Below are positions 9,033 through 18,716 of a stretch of DNA of 64,000 bases, in pieces. The notes below the pieces were generated by a model. It was not told the DNA's origin, ran no database searches, and saw only the letters and a list, made by a program, of their open reading frames with translations. The position numbers were made by a program, and so were the translations under genes. Each line of letters starts with the position of its first letter. Within the stretch, counting starts at the first letter, position 1. The DNA is from Shewanella psychropiezotolerans (GTDB lineage Bacteria > Pseudomonadota > Gammaproteobacteria > Enterobacterales > Shewanellaceae). The stretch is taken from NCBI RefSeq assembly GCF_007197555.1, contig NZ_CP041614.1, forward strand, positions 2,906,001 to 2,970,000, read 5' to 3'.

Positions 9033-9839
9033 ATGAACAATAAAACAATACTATTTGTCATTCTTTCATTAGTGTTTGGCGTTACTGCTGTTTTCTTGGC
9101 ACAAAGTTGGCTTAAATCAAATACAGAAGCCAATTTGCCGCAAGCTTCTACTAATGTGATCACCATGGCCACGGTGGTTCCCTTAGGTGCCATTCTGGAA
9201 CGAAAACATCTTAAGCAAACAGCTATGCCAAATTCGATTATACCGGAAACCGCTGTTACTACATTTGAAGCAGCCGAAGGTATGGTCGTTAAACAAAACC
9301 TTTATGTTGGTGAGATCCTTCGTAGTGAAAGGTTAACCAAAAAAGGTGAAGGCAGCACTCTAGCAAGTCTTATCTCACCTCAAATGCGCGCGGTGACAAT
9401 TAGGGTTAATGATGTGGTAGGAGTGGCTGGTTTCCTACTGCCTGGTAATCGTGTTGATGTGCTAAACCTGTTTAAAAGGCATGGGCGGTTACAAACAGAT
9501 GTAGTGTTAGCTAATGTGAAGATATTAGCGATAGATCAACGTTCCTCTAATGATGAAAATAAACCTAAGCTGGTAAGAGCGGTCACTCTAGAATTGAGTC
9601 TAGAAGAAGCTGAAATACTGATGATAGCCAAGGGGCGTGGAAAATTGCAACTGGCACTAAGAAACCCCAATGACTCGGCCGTAGTTGAACTTGCTTTAAT
9701 CAATGAAAATAAGGAGGTGCAACCTATAAGCAATATAGTGAAACCTTCTAAGGAAACAGTTTATGTTTCATCAGAATCTAAGGTTAAGGTGTATCTGCTC
9801 AAAGGGATGAAAGAGCAGGTTATTAAGGTCAGTAATTAG
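9033..9839 (+). CDS. rcpC: Flp pilus assembly protein CpaB/RcpC
   Basis: 268 residues from the ATG at 9033, with AAGGAG six bases upstream. An N-terminal membrane helix (residues 4-24) is followed by a SAF domain (about residues 40-105, with VPLGAILERKHL and GMVVKQNLYVGEIL) and the RcpC/CpaB domain with RAVTIRVNDVVGVAGFLLPGNRVDVL. CpaB/RcpC proteins are periplasmic and support the outer-membrane secretin; SAF domains may bind glycans. It lies directly before the secretin gene, as in most Tad loci. Confidence 0.9.
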   Translation: MNNKTILFVILSLVFGVTAVFLAQSWLKSNTEANLPQASTNVITMATVVPLGAILERKHLKQTAMPNSIIPETAVTTFEAAEGMVVKQNLYVGEILRSERLTKKGEGSTLASLISPQMRAVTIRVNDVVGVAGFLLPGNRVDVLNLFKRHGRLQTDVVLANVKILAIDQRSSNDENKPKLVRAVTLELSLEEAEILMIAKGRGKLQLALRNPNDSAVVELALINENKEVQPISNIVKPSKETVYVSSESKVKVYLLKGMKEQVIKVSN

Positions 9840-9886
9840 CATCAGGTGTTAGTGAGTTCCTCACAAATAACGTATAGGAGTGCACC

Positions 9887-10432
9887 ATGGCACGTTCAAT
9901 ACCTCAAACGGCTAGGCTAGCAACTTGCATATTATTTTTGTATTTTATTTCTATTTCAAGTTATGCCGGTGGCCCAACAGGTGCCGATAGAGAGATTAAA
10001 AAGATCCCAATATTTAAATCTCGCGTATTTCAAATTGGTCATGCAGTGCATCGAGTGTCTGTAGGTAACCCGAAAATTGGGGATATTAAGTTACTGCCAA
10101 ACAATGAACTTTATGTACTGGGTAAAAAACTAGGCAGCACTAACATCATGATTTGGGATAAGAATGAACAACTCGCAGATGTCATCGATATAGAAATAAC
10201 GCATGATCTCAATGGATTAAAGGCTAGGTTGCATGAATTTCTACCTTCCGAGAAGCTAGGTGTACAAACTTCTCAAGGTCAGCTTCTTATCAGTGGTCAA
10301 GCATCAAATTTACATAAGATGAATACTGCTGTTGAACTTGCAAAAGCCTATGCTGCAGCCGCGTCAGTTTCAAAAGTAAAAAGTACGGTATTGAACATGA
10401 TGACTGTCGGGGGGATCATCAGGTTATGCTAG
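9887..10432 (+). CDS. rcpA: Tad secretin RcpA/CpaC, N-terminal fragment (frameshifted)
   Basis: Signal peptide (residues 1-27, ending SSYA) then the N-terminal secretin domain of pilus-type secretins (RVFQIGHAVHRVSVGNPKIGD, a BON-like part near 115-170). The reading frame runs into IIRLC and stop at 10432. The real continuation D-H-Q-V-M-L-E-V-V is in the -1 frame and joins exactly at a run of six G at 10409-10414; seven G would restore one ORF to 11334 (about 482 residues). As written, this fragment cannot form the outer-membrane channel. Confidence 0.85.
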   Translation: MARSIPQTARLATCILFLYFISISSYAGGPTGADREIKKIPIFKSRVFQIGHAVHRVSVGNPKIGDIKLLPNNELYVLGKKLGSTNIMIWDKNEQLADVIDIEITHDLNGLKARLHEFLPSEKLGVQTSQGQLLISGQASNLHKMNTAVELAKAYAAAASVSKVKSTVLNMMTVGGIIRLC

Positions 10433-11334
10433 AAGTGGTCATTGCAGAAGTGCAGAGAGAAGTCGCTAAACAGTTTGATTCTAAGTTTTTTATATTTAGT
10501 CAAGGTGATAACTTTTCTGGTGGTACGGCAGGTGGTGGCGGTTCGTTTGATCTTAATCCTGCGGCAGCTATCGGTAATCGAGGTTTTTTTGCTCGATATT
10601 TAAATGATAGTCTATTGATGAATTTTGCCCTTGATGTTGCAAAACAAAACGGGTTGGCTAAAGTACTGGCTGAGCCCAACGTCACTGCGATGAGCGGTCA
10701 ATCTGCAGAGTTTTTATCGGGAGGGGAATTTCCTATACCAGTCCCTGGAACGAACGGCTCAACCACCATCCAATATCGTGACTTTGGTGTCGGTGTTCGA
10801 TTCGTGCCTTCGGTGTTGGACTCTGGTCAGATAAACCTTAGTCTTAATGTTATGGTCAGTGAAGTGAGTAATGCTAACTCAGTGACGCTTTCCGGTGGCG
10901 GATCAAATGCTGCTCTTGTTGTGCCATCTATTGTAAAGCGTACAACATCAACAACGGTAGAATTAGCAGATGGGCAAACTATAGCTATAAGTGGCTTAAT
11001 TAGTGATACGCTCCGAGAAAATATCGATAAACTGCCAGGCCTTGGTGATATTCCTATTCTCGGTCAATTATTTACTAGTAAGAGCTTTAAAAGTGGTCAG
11101 AGTGAGCTGGTGATTTTAGTGACTCCTCGCTTAGTCAGGCCATTTAATCGTAAACATATCTCTTTACCTACCGATGATTTTGTATCGCCTTCAGACATTG
11201 AGTTTTATCTGCTAGGTAAAATGTCACAGAAGCAGACCAAGTCGGATAAGCATCAAACTCCTTATGAGGCTGTAGAGAGTGAGGCTAAGCTTGATGATAG
11301 TGGTACAAAACAAAAGTATGGCCATTCACTTTAA
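10426..11334 (+). CDS. rcpA: Tad secretin RcpA/CpaC, C-terminal secretin domain (frameshifted)
   Basis: 302 residues from the first in-frame ATG, but this Met is an internal residue of the secretin rather than a start: no signal peptide and no ribosome binding site. It holds the complete secretin domain: VMLEVVIAEV, LAEPNVTAMSGQSAEFLSGGEFPIP, VGVRFVPSVL, and the closing LPGLGDIPILGQLF ... ELVILVTPRLV. The last ~55 residues are hydrophilic. It should be fused to the fragment that ends at 10432. Together they form the outer-membrane pore through which the Flp pilus leaves the cell. Confidence 0.88.
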   Translation: MLEVVIAEVQREVAKQFDSKFFIFSQGDNFSGGTAGGGGSFDLNPAAAIGNRGFFARYLNDSLLMNFALDVAKQNGLAKVLAEPNVTAMSGQSAEFLSGGEFPIPVPGTNGSTTIQYRDFGVGVRFVPSVLDSGQINLSLNVMVSEVSNANSVTLSGGGSNAALVVPSIVKRTTSTTVELADGQTIAISGLISDTLRENIDKLPGLGDIPILGQLFTSKSFKSGQSELVILVTPRLVRPFNRKHISLPTDDFVSPSDIEFYLLGKMSQKQTKSDKHQTPYEAVESEAKLDDSGTKQKYGHSL

Positions 11335-11351
11335 AGTTGGAGACTGTGACA

Positions 11352-11639
11352 ATGGATTTTTGTGATAAAAATAGCAAGTCGATGATTAAATTGAGTTGTG
11401 TATTGATTGGGTTCAGTATCAGCTTGATGGGATGTGCTGAACTAAATGATTTTCCTATGGATCAGAGTTATCAGCAGGTGAAGCAGTTACAGATATTAGA
11501 TATGGGGGCTCCAGAACGTAATGAAGGGATCGTGGGTACGCTAGATGGGCAATATGGTGAAAGAGTGATGAAAGCTTATCGTGAAAGTAATTATCCTCCT
11601 AAGCATGCTAGAGGACATATAGCCGTGAAAGTTGACTAA
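11352..11639 (+). CDS. Small Tad-locus lipoprotein
   Basis: 95 residues from ATG 11352, with GGAG nine bases upstream. A hydrophobic signal ends in the lipobox ISLMGC, so the mature protein should be lipidated at that Cys. The remainder (~70 residues) is soluble and not recognised. It sits between the secretin gene and the TadG-like gene, where many Tad loci carry RcpB, TadD or other small lipoproteins; it may help secretin assembly in the outer membrane, but this is only positional inference. Confidence 0.65.
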   Translation: MDFCDKNSKSMIKLSCVLIGFSISLMGCAELNDFPMDQSYQQVKQLQILDMGAPERNEGIVGTLDGQYGERVMKAYRESNYPPKHARGHIAVKVD

Positions 11640-11806
11640 ACTTATATGAAGTAATAAATGATAAAAATGTAGAAGATAAATTCGTTCACATATATATGTT
11701 AAGTATAAACATAATTCTTTAGTAAGTTACACCGCTCTGGTTAAGGATGGCGTCAACAAGGTGTAGTTAAACATTCCTCGTCAGTCAGAGGATAAAAGGC
11801 AAGCAG

Positions 11807-13114
11807 ATGAAGTCTGCAAAAAATGAATGTCTGTATTGTACGCATCTAGATGCGCACCAGACTGGCTCTATACTCGTGATGTTTACTATTGGTATTTTTG
11901 CTTTGTTGACGGTAGCAGCATTGGCCTTAGATAGTGGGCATATGTTGCTGGATAAAGGCAGATTACAAAATGCCGCTGACTCTTCAGCCCTCTATGGGGC
12001 AAAAATCATTCAGGATGGAGGTAGCCTCTTTGAAGCAAGAGAAGCTGCAACATCAATGCTTATTCAGAACTTTCAGTTCAGTGAAAATGCCGATCTCAAC
12101 ACGAGTGTTTCACAATCTTCAGCTGATTATAATGCCACCCAAGTCACTTCAAATATCTTTATTGAGTTTTCCCTATGGCCTGACCCTTTTATACCTGTGC
12201 TTGATGAAGATGCACAATATGTGCGTGTACGAATTGAGAATGTAGGCTTGGATAACTTTATTGCTCAGATCATGAATTTTAATAAGGTCGTTAGAGCATC
12301 GGCAGTTGCGGGAAAAAGTACCGATATTGAGTGCCTCAATAAAGTCGTCCCCATGATGGTTTGTGCTGGATACGATGAACCAAACTTCCCTGATTTTATC
12401 GATGATTCGATGCCCTTCGGCCTCCCGCGTGACGAATTATATGTGATGAAAGCCGGGTCAAATCAAGGGACCGCCATAGGTCCTGGTAACTTTCAATTAT
12501 TACGTTTAGATGGCGCCTCTGGAGGGGCCGATATTAGGCGTGCATTAGCCGGTGAGTATACTCCGGGCTCTTGTGTAAGCAGGGGCGATGATGTTCCGAC
12601 TGAGCCAGGTAATACTGTTGGACCTGTGGTTCAAGGTCTTAATACTCGCTTCGGACAGTGGCAGGGAGGTGGAGTGAATTCAACTGATCACCCAAGAGAT
12701 TTCAATAATTGCCAAGGTGACAGAGTCGAGGTCGACAATGATGGGGTCATCATTCCCTTTACTGGATCTGCTGTCGAGTATAGTCACCTTGAATATATCA
12801 CTGGCGATACACTTAATTGTGACACCGGAGGTATCTCTAGCGATGCCTCCATTTCGGCTGGAGGTAGGAGAAAGCTGCCTGTTGTGATCGGTATCTGTGA
12901 TGGTATGACAAATGGCGCCAATACGATTGAAGCCCTAAGCATTGGATGTTTCTTTTTGTCTCAAGATATCTCGCAAAAAGGCAATGAAGCACATGTTATT
13001 GGGGAATTTGTGAGTGTTTGTTCCAGCTCTGGAGCTGCTTCACTCGATCCTGGGTTTGTGAGCAATACGTCGACGATTGTCCTCTATCGTGACCCCGATA
13101 GTCCTGATTCATAG
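11807..13114 (+). CDS. tadG: TadG-like pseudopilin / Flp pilus-assembly protein
   Basis: 435 residues. Residues 24-48 carry the TadE/G-like N-terminal helix (GSILVMFTIGIFALLTVAALALDSG) followed by the conserved KGRLQNAADSSALYGAK segment of TadG-type proteins. The large C-terminal part is periplasmic, rich in Gly/Asp and has several cysteines (e.g. NCQGD, NCDTGG, GICDG, GCFF). No clear von Willebrand A domain was seen. AAAAGG lies upstream of the ATG. First of three adjacent pilin-like genes; likely an anchoring or minor pilus component. Confidence 0.82.
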   Translation: MKSAKNECLYCTHLDAHQTGSILVMFTIGIFALLTVAALALDSGHMLLDKGRLQNAADSSALYGAKIIQDGGSLFEAREAATSMLIQNFQFSENADLNTSVSQSSADYNATQVTSNIFIEFSLWPDPFIPVLDEDAQYVRVRIENVGLDNFIAQIMNFNKVVRASAVAGKSTDIECLNKVVPMMVCAGYDEPNFPDFIDDSMPFGLPRDELYVMKAGSNQGTAIGPGNFQLLRLDGASGGADIRRALAGEYTPGSCVSRGDDVPTEPGNTVGPVVQGLNTRFGQWQGGGVNSTDHPRDFNNCQGDRVEVDNDGVIIPFTGSAVEYSHLEYITGDTLNCDTGGISSDASISAGGRRKLPVVIGICDGMTNGANTIEALSIGCFFLSQDISQKGNEAHVIGEFVSVCSSSGAASLDPGFVSNTSTIVLYRDPDSPDS

Positions 13115-13123
13115 GTGAGGAAG

Positions 13124-13594
13124 ATGAAGAGTAGCAATAGAGGTGTAGCGGCAGTTGAGTTTAGCATAATGCTGCCTTTGCTACTGTTATTAGCCTTCAC
13201 CACCGGTGAGATAGGGCGTGCACTGTTTCAATACAGTCATTTGACTCGCATGGTTAGAGACGCGGGACGATACCTTTCAACGACCGCCATACCCAATACG
13301 ACAGAGAGTGTACCAGACCCTCTAGATGATGGCAGCTGCCAAAACTGTATCTCAAACACGAAAGATATTCTAGTTTATGGTTTTATTGGAGGGACAGTGC
13401 CTCTACTCAGGGGCTTATCGACATCGAATGTGAATATAGCAGCCATTCCCTCAACGGACAGTGTCACTATCACCGTAGACTATGACTGGCAACCCTTGTT
13501 TGGTGAGGGGGCGTCACACTTTGGTCTAGGTGAACAAGCTAGCACTGATTTGAGTTTCAATATGCAAGTTAGCTATACGATTAGGGCATTATGA
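13124..13594 (+). CDS. tadE: TadE-family pseudopilin
   Basis: 156 residues from the ATG at 13124, with AGGTGAGG upstream; a GTG at 13115 is possible but has no site. The TadE domain is clear: RGVAAVEFSIMLPLLLLLAF, then GEIGRALFQYSHLTRMVRDAGRYLS. The AVEF segment resembles a prepilin peptidase target. The 3' end overlaps the next gene as ATGA. TadE is a minor pseudopilin needed for Flp pilus biogenesis. Confidence 0.87.
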   Translation: MKSSNRGVAAVEFSIMLPLLLLLAFTTGEIGRALFQYSHLTRMVRDAGRYLSTTAIPNTTESVPDPLDDGSCQNCISNTKDILVYGFIGGTVPLLRGLSTSNVNIAAIPSTDSVTITVDYDWQPLFGEGASHFGLGEQASTDLSFNMQVSYTIRAL

Positions 13595-14049
13595 AATCCC
13601 AAAAGGGAGTATATGCCGTAGAGTTTGCCATTGTGGGGGGATTTTTCCTATTTCTGTTATTTGCGATCATTGAAGTTGGCCGTTTAATGTATACCTATAA
13701 TGTGCTCCATGAAGCTTCAAGGCGTGCCGCGAGAATAGCGGTTGTGTGCCAAGTCTCAGATACTGATATCGGCCATATGGCTCTATTTTATGGGGCAAAC
13801 CTAATTCCTAACTTAACTCCTGCGAATTTAACCATCAGTTATCTCGACGAGTTGGGTAATGTAGCAACAGGGATAAATATTGTCATGGTGAGAGCCGACA
13901 TATCGAACTATCAGCATCAGTTTTTAGTCCCAGGAATGTCGCGGGTTATCAGCTCTCCCACTTTTTCTACTTATCTTCCAAGAGAGAGTCTAGGTGTATA
14001 TCGCGTCGATGACGAAGACCCAGGAAGTGGCTACATAGATTGTAATTAA
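13591..14049 (+). CDS. tadF: TadE/TadF-family pseudopilin
   Basis: 152 residues with the same N-terminal architecture as the gene before it: KGVYAVEFAIVGGFFLFLLFA, then IEVGRLMYTYNVLHEASRRAARIA. The start overlaps the upstream stop by 4 bp, so translation is coupled. The assignment to TadF rather than a second TadE is by order only. Probable minor pseudopilin at the base or tip of the Flp pilus. Confidence 0.82.
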   Translation: MKSQKGVYAVEFAIVGGFFLFLLFAIIEVGRLMYTYNVLHEASRRAARIAVVCQVSDTDIGHMALFYGANLIPNLTPANLTISYLDELGNVATGINIVMVRADISNYQHQFLVPGMSRVISSPTFSTYLPRESLGVYRVDDEDPGSGYIDCN

Positions 14050-14116
14050 TTCATCTGATCCTCTCAAATCCTTACTATAGTCAATATAAGGATATTTATC
14101 TGGGAAGGATTACTGA

Positions 14117-15397
14117 ATGGATAAGCCACTGGAGTTACTTGTGTCTAGCATAGATAACACAGAGACAGATTCACACTCGTGCACAAATACTATCCATGAT
14201 GCCATGCAAATAACTAATAATATTTTACCTTACCCTGTTCATGCACTGGTGATTAACAGTCAGCATCAGCCGATTGCTAACATTGAAACCAGACTTGATA
14301 ATTGCCTTAACTTATCGTGGCAGAGTATCAATACCCTAAATCCATTCGTCAGTAATAAGACTAATGCGCGCCCGTTTAACTTGATACTGCTTGTGTTGCC
14401 TAATGAGGAGTCCCAAGCAGTACAAGCGTTAAAGTTGGCTGCTACTCATCATGTGGATATCATCATTTTAGGTCAAGATACCCCGCAAAGTGTATTAAGG
14501 CTGGCATTTCAGCAGGGGGTCAGTGATTTCATTCCGGTTGATGGTGACGATAATGTATTGTTGCAATCTTTGGACAAAATTGCGAAAAAATTGGCCAGCA
14601 AGGCCAATTTAGCGCCTGTTTTAGCCATTGTAAACGGAAAAGGAGGCTCTGGTGCCAGCTTTGTTGCAACGAGTTTAGCCGTGATAGCAGCAAGAGATAA
14701 GGGGGAAGTAGCTCTTCTTGATACCGACTTATTACAAGGAACGTTAGCCCATATGCTTGGCTTGGAACCTAGCTACTTTATCACCGAAGCGATACAGGAA
14801 CTAGATTCATTAGATGAAGTGGCGTTGAGAGGTGCGATGACTAATCGAGGGAACCTTCACCTCTTGGCAGCGAAGCCCTTTGCGGTGCTTAATGCTCCCG
14901 ATCATATAGATCTGAGGAATACTAATGAGTTACTTCTTAAGTGTAGACAGTATTATGAACAGGTGATTATCGATTTGTCTCGTGGGCCAGAAGTATGGAA
15001 CGCTGATATGTTGACTAATGCTGATATTTTGTTGGTGATGCAACAAAATGTGATGAGTATTCGGGAAACAAGAGCAGTAGTTAACCAGCTAATTAATTTT
15101 ATGGGCATAAACAAAACCAAAATTCACATATTGGTTAACCGTTATCAGAAAACGAGTTCGGGGATCACACTGAAAGACATTAAAGAGACAACAGGAATAA
15201 GCTCTCTTTTTGTTGTCGCCAATGATTTTAAGTTGTCGAGCCAATGTATAGACCTTGGTACTCCCATCACGGACGTTGCAAAACGTGAGCAGATGCTTGT
15301 CGATTTTGTGGCTGTGACTGATTATTTTTTCCCCAAAAACAGTACCGATGATGATGATGATCCAAAAGGATTTTGGAATAGGCTATTAGGAAAATAA
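14117..15397 (+). CDS. tadZ: TadZ/CpaE-family pilus localisation ATPase
   Basis: 426 residues. About residues 20-150 look like an atypical receiver domain; then a ParA/MinD-like ATPase with Walker A NGKGGSGAS at 173-181, VALLDTDLLQGTLAHMLGL and VIIDLSRGP. The signature lysine of the deviant Walker motif is present (K175). The C-terminus is acidic (DDDDD). TadZ/CpaE proteins place the Tad machine at a cell pole or focus. The stop is 1 bp before the tadA start. Confidence 0.9.
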   Translation: MDKPLELLVSSIDNTETDSHSCTNTIHDAMQITNNILPYPVHALVINSQHQPIANIETRLDNCLNLSWQSINTLNPFVSNKTNARPFNLILLVLPNEESQAVQALKLAATHHVDIIILGQDTPQSVLRLAFQQGVSDFIPVDGDDNVLLQSLDKIAKKLASKANLAPVLAIVNGKGGSGASFVATSLAVIAARDKGEVALLDTDLLQGTLAHMLGLEPSYFITEAIQELDSLDEVALRGAMTNRGNLHLLAAKPFAVLNAPDHIDLRNTNELLLKCRQYYEQVIIDLSRGPEVWNADMLTNADILLVMQQNVMSIRETRAVVNQLINFMGINKTKIHILVNRYQKTSSGITLKDIKETTGISSLFVVANDFKLSSQCIDLGTPITDVAKREQMLVDFVAVTDYFFPKNSTDDDDDPKGFWNRLLGK

Positions 15398-15398
15398 C

Positions 15399-16724
15399 AT
15401 GAGCATAACTCAACAAACTGAGCCATTAGAGTTTAAACCTCTGTCACCTGAGGAGCAACAAATAAAGGAGGAGCTTTATAATAAGTTGCTCGATGTTATG
15501 GATTTATCCCTGATAGAAACTATTTCTAAAGACCAAGCAAAACAACAGATCATTGAAATAGGCGAGAAGTTAATTAACGATCTGCATATACCCATCAACC
15601 TAAGTTCTAGGCAAAGGTTAATTCAGTTGATCATCGATGAAGTTTTAGGCTTAGGTCCCTTAGAGACCTTGCTGGCGGATCCAACCATTTCAGATATTCT
15701 GGTTAATTCATTTGACCGTGTATATGTAGAACGAAGAGGTAAGCTCGAGTCCGTACCTATCAAGTTTCATAATAACGTACACCTATTGAACATTATTGAC
15801 CGAATTGTCTCCAGCGTTGGTAGAAGAATTGATGAGTCATCGCCTATGGTTGATGCCAGGCTAGAAGATGGTTCACGTGTCAATGCCATCATTCCACCCT
15901 TAGCTCTTGATGGTCCCGCATTATCTATAAGGCGTTTTTCCGTAGATAAACTCAATGCCGAACAGCTTATTAGTTATGGCTCGGTTACCCCTGAAATGGT
16001 GGAGCTTTTGAGAGGGGCGGTTGCCGGTAAACTCAATATCTTAGTGTCAGGTGGTACCGGTAGTGGAAAAACGACCTTACTCAATATGCTATCTGGCTAT
16101 ATTCCAAGCGATGAACGGATTGTGACTATAGAAGATTCAGCAGAGCTTCAGTTGCAGCAACCCCATACCGTACGCTTGGAAACCCGGCCTGCCAATATAG
16201 AGGGGAGAGGCGAAATTACTCAACGAGATCTGGTTAAAAACTGTCTACGTATGCGGCCAGATAGAATAGTCATCGGTGAGGTTCGTGGTGGTGAAGCACT
16301 GGATATGTTAACAGCGATGAATACCGGTCATGAAGGATCATTAACCACGTTACACGCTAACAGTCCACGGGATGCCCTAGGCAGATTAGAGTATATGGTG
16401 TGTATGGCTGGATTTGACATGCCTGTTAGCAATATCAGAACACAAATTGCATCGGCTATCGATCTTGTGGTTCAACTAGAGCGTTTAGAAGATGGAGGAA
16501 GGCGGATAACCAGCATTCAAGAGATTAACGGTATGGAGGGGGACATTATAACCATGTCTGAGATCTTCCACTTTGTGAGAGAAGGGCGGGATCAAAATGG
16601 CGACATTATCGGTAAGTTTAGCTCTACAGGTGTGATCCCAGGTTTTCACAGTAAGCTTAAACAACATGGTATTGATCTTCCCTATGAACTGTTCAATAGC
16701 GGCGATCCATTTGCTGATTTCTAA
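15399..16724 (+). CDS. tadA: TadA/CpaF secretion ATPase
   Basis: 441 residues, normal length. Walker A GGTGSGKT at 218-225, Asp box/Walker B VIGEVRGGEALDMLTAMNTGHEG and His box LTTLHANSPRDAL are intact. It is the cytoplasmic hexameric motor that powers Flp pilus polymerisation. It begins right after tadZ and is followed by the two inner-membrane platform genes, the standard Tad order. Confidence 0.95.
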   Translation: MSITQQTEPLEFKPLSPEEQQIKEELYNKLLDVMDLSLIETISKDQAKQQIIEIGEKLINDLHIPINLSSRQRLIQLIIDEVLGLGPLETLLADPTISDILVNSFDRVYVERRGKLESVPIKFHNNVHLLNIIDRIVSSVGRRIDESSPMVDARLEDGSRVNAIIPPLALDGPALSIRRFSVDKLNAEQLISYGSVTPEMVELLRGAVAGKLNILVSGGTGSGKTTLLNMLSGYIPSDERIVTIEDSAELQLQQPHTVRLETRPANIEGRGEITQRDLVKNCLRMRPDRIVIGEVRGGEALDMLTAMNTGHEGSLTTLHANSPRDALGRLEYMVCMAGFDMPVSNIRTQIASAIDLVVQLERLEDGGRRITSIQEINGMEGDIITMSEIFHFVREGRDQNGDIIGKFSSTGVIPGFHSKLKQHGIDLPYELFNSGDPFADF

Positions 16725-16735
16725 AGGACTTGATT

Positions 16736-17713
16736 ATGTTTTCTAATGAGATGATTTTTCTCGGTTTGATTTTTTTGGCCGTGATCTTACTCTCACAGGC
16801 TTTATTCTTGCCAGTTTATAGTCCTCAAAGAGCCAATACAGCCCTTGTACGTAAGAGGCTTAAAAAATTGGCTGAGAGAGCGAATGACTCCGCGTACGAA
16901 ACCTCACTACTCAGAACAAGTAGGTTGAAGAATGTCACTAGTATTGGTAGAACTCTTGAAAAAATAGAGTTTATTGAGAACCTAAGTTATAGACTCGAAC
17001 TCGCTGATTACAAAATAATGGGGCATCATTTTCTACTAATAACGCTAATCTGTGCCACCGTTGTAGCTTTAGTTTCCTGGATTTTTATCCATGAACCCAT
17101 TCTTAGCTTCTTTCTTTTTGGCCTCACTGTGATGATGTTCAACTTCAAACTCAATAGGGATACCAATAAGCGCATGGATGCCATAGAAGCCAGTTTCCCT
17201 GATGCTTTAGATGTAATACGAAGAGCACTGCAAGCGGGATATTCATTTTCGGATGCCATAAAACTGGCCACTGAAGAGTTAGATGGACCGATAGCCAAAG
17301 AGTTTAAACTCATGTTCGCCAATATTAATTACACTAAAGATACCAAGCGGGCATTACTTGGATTTATTGAACGTGTTCCCAGTATCTCTTCCATGGCTTT
17401 TGCCAGTGCGGTCATGGTGCAAAAAGAGACTGGGGGGAATTTGGCTGAAAATATCGGTAATTTATCTAGGGTAATTCGAGAAAGGTTTACATTCAGGCGT
17501 AGAGTGAGAACGCTCTCTGCAGAGGGACGGTTATCTGCATGGATCTTAATCTTGTTACCTTTTGTACTTTTTGCCGTTATATATTTACAAACACCTTCCT
17601 ATGTAGGCGAATTAACTGGCACTGAACAGGGGCAAAAATTATTGATGTGGGGAGCCATCGGAATGACGATAGGTGGCTGGTGGATCAGCAAGTTAATTAA
17701 AATAGATGTGTAA
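16736..17713 (+). CDS. tadB: TadB inner-membrane platform protein
   Basis: 325 residues from ATG 16736, with AAAGGA seven bases upstream (an earlier TTG at 16730 is too close to it). N-terminal helix, paired helices near residues 95-130, then the T2SSF cytoplasmic domain (SFPDALDVIRRALQAGYSFSDAI, VQKETGGNLAENIGNLSRVIRER) and two C-terminal membrane helices. Together with TadC it should form the platform on which TadA acts. 2-bp gap to tadC. Confidence 0.92.
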   Translation: MFSNEMIFLGLIFLAVILLSQALFLPVYSPQRANTALVRKRLKKLAERANDSAYETSLLRTSRLKNVTSIGRTLEKIEFIENLSYRLELADYKIMGHHFLLITLICATVVALVSWIFIHEPILSFFLFGLTVMMFNFKLNRDTNKRMDAIEASFPDALDVIRRALQAGYSFSDAIKLATEELDGPIAKEFKLMFANINYTKDTKRALLGFIERVPSISSMAFASAVMVQKETGGNLAENIGNLSRVIRERFTFRRRVRTLSAEGRLSAWILILLPFVLFAVIYLQTPSYVGELTGTEQGQKLLMWGAIGMTIGGWWISKLIKIDV

Positions 17714-17715
17714 TT

Positions 17716-18684
17716 ATGGACTATTTAATTGGATTGTTCGGCACTCTTTTCGATAACCCGGAAAACATTAAATGGGGCATTTATGGTGTGGCTGCTATTG
17801 CAGGTGTCACGTTAGCCATTGCCATTTCATTTCTTATTAGTGGAATTTATTCCCCTCTTAGAAAGCGACTCAAGCACATCAATCAAGAAAAGTCTTCCTT
17901 AACTGGTTTCGAAGATGATGTGAACTCTACTCTGGAGCACGGGATCAGCCATGTTGTCAAAAAATTTCCAATTGATTTTTCTAATGATCAGACACGACGC
18001 TTATTGATCCATGCAGGTTTGCATTCAGAAAATGCCCTGGCTGTATTTAGTTCGGCCAGACTTATCTTGATCTTGATAGGAGCAGGTCTATCTGTTGTTG
18101 TGTTGAGCTATTTTCCAGAACTTTCCAGCATGATGACGGCCTATGTGATCGCTTTTTTGATGGGCAGTGCATTTCTGTTGCCATCCATGGTTTTACAAAC
18201 GTTAGCGAATAGACGTATGAAGATGTTGAGGAGAGGCTTTCCCGATGCTTTAGACCTGTTAGTTGTTTGTTGTGAAGCGGGTCTTGGCCTATTAGCGGCA
18301 ATACAGAGAGTTGCCAATGAACTTGCAATAAGTCACCCCTGTCTTGCCAGCGAACTAGATCTTGTTTGTAGTAAGGTTAGGGCGGGCTTAACGGTCAAAG
18401 TGGCTTTATCGGAATTTACAGAGAGGACTGGACTTGAGGATATCAAAGGACTTAATTCTGCTATTTCACAGAGTATTCGTCTCGGAACTGGTATCGCGGA
18501 AACGTTAAGAGTGTTTTCTGATGAATATAGGAATAAGCGGCTACAAGAAGCAGAGGAGCAAGCGGCAAAACTGGCAGTAAAAATGATTTTCCCCATGATG
18601 CTCTGTATTTGGCCCTCGTTTTTTATTGTCGCAGTAGGTCCTGCAGTATTGAAAGTGATGAAGGTGTGGGGGCAGGCATTTTAG
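17716..18684 (+). CDS. tadC: TadC inner-membrane platform protein
   Basis: 322 residues. Membrane helices near residues 20-42 and 112-155, a T2SSF domain (GFPDALDLLVVCCEAGLGLLAAI, SIRLGTGIAETLRVFSDEYR) and C-terminal helices (MIFPMMLCIWPSFFIVAVG). It is the smaller partner of TadB. It ends 33 bp before the tadD start. Confidence 0.92.
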   Translation: MDYLIGLFGTLFDNPENIKWGIYGVAAIAGVTLAIAISFLISGIYSPLRKRLKHINQEKSSLTGFEDDVNSTLEHGISHVVKKFPIDFSNDQTRRLLIHAGLHSENALAVFSSARLILILIGAGLSVVVLSYFPELSSMMTAYVIAFLMGSAFLLPSMVLQTLANRRMKMLRRGFPDALDLLVVCCEAGLGLLAAIQRVANELAISHPCLASELDLVCSKVRAGLTVKVALSEFTERTGLEDIKGLNSAISQSIRLGTGIAETLRVFSDEYRNKRLQEAEEQAAKLAVKMIFPMMLCIWPSFFIVAVGPAVLKVMKVWGQAF

Positions 18685-18716
18685 GCTATATTTTTCTGAT
18701 TATTGGGGGCGTTAGG

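Noticed and set aside
10409..10414. Programmed -1 frameshift in the secretin gene
   Set aside because: The site C-GGG-GGG-A is only partly slippery, no downstream pseudoknot was evident, and secretins are not known to use frameshifting. Three similar one-base losses elsewhere make an assembly error more likely.
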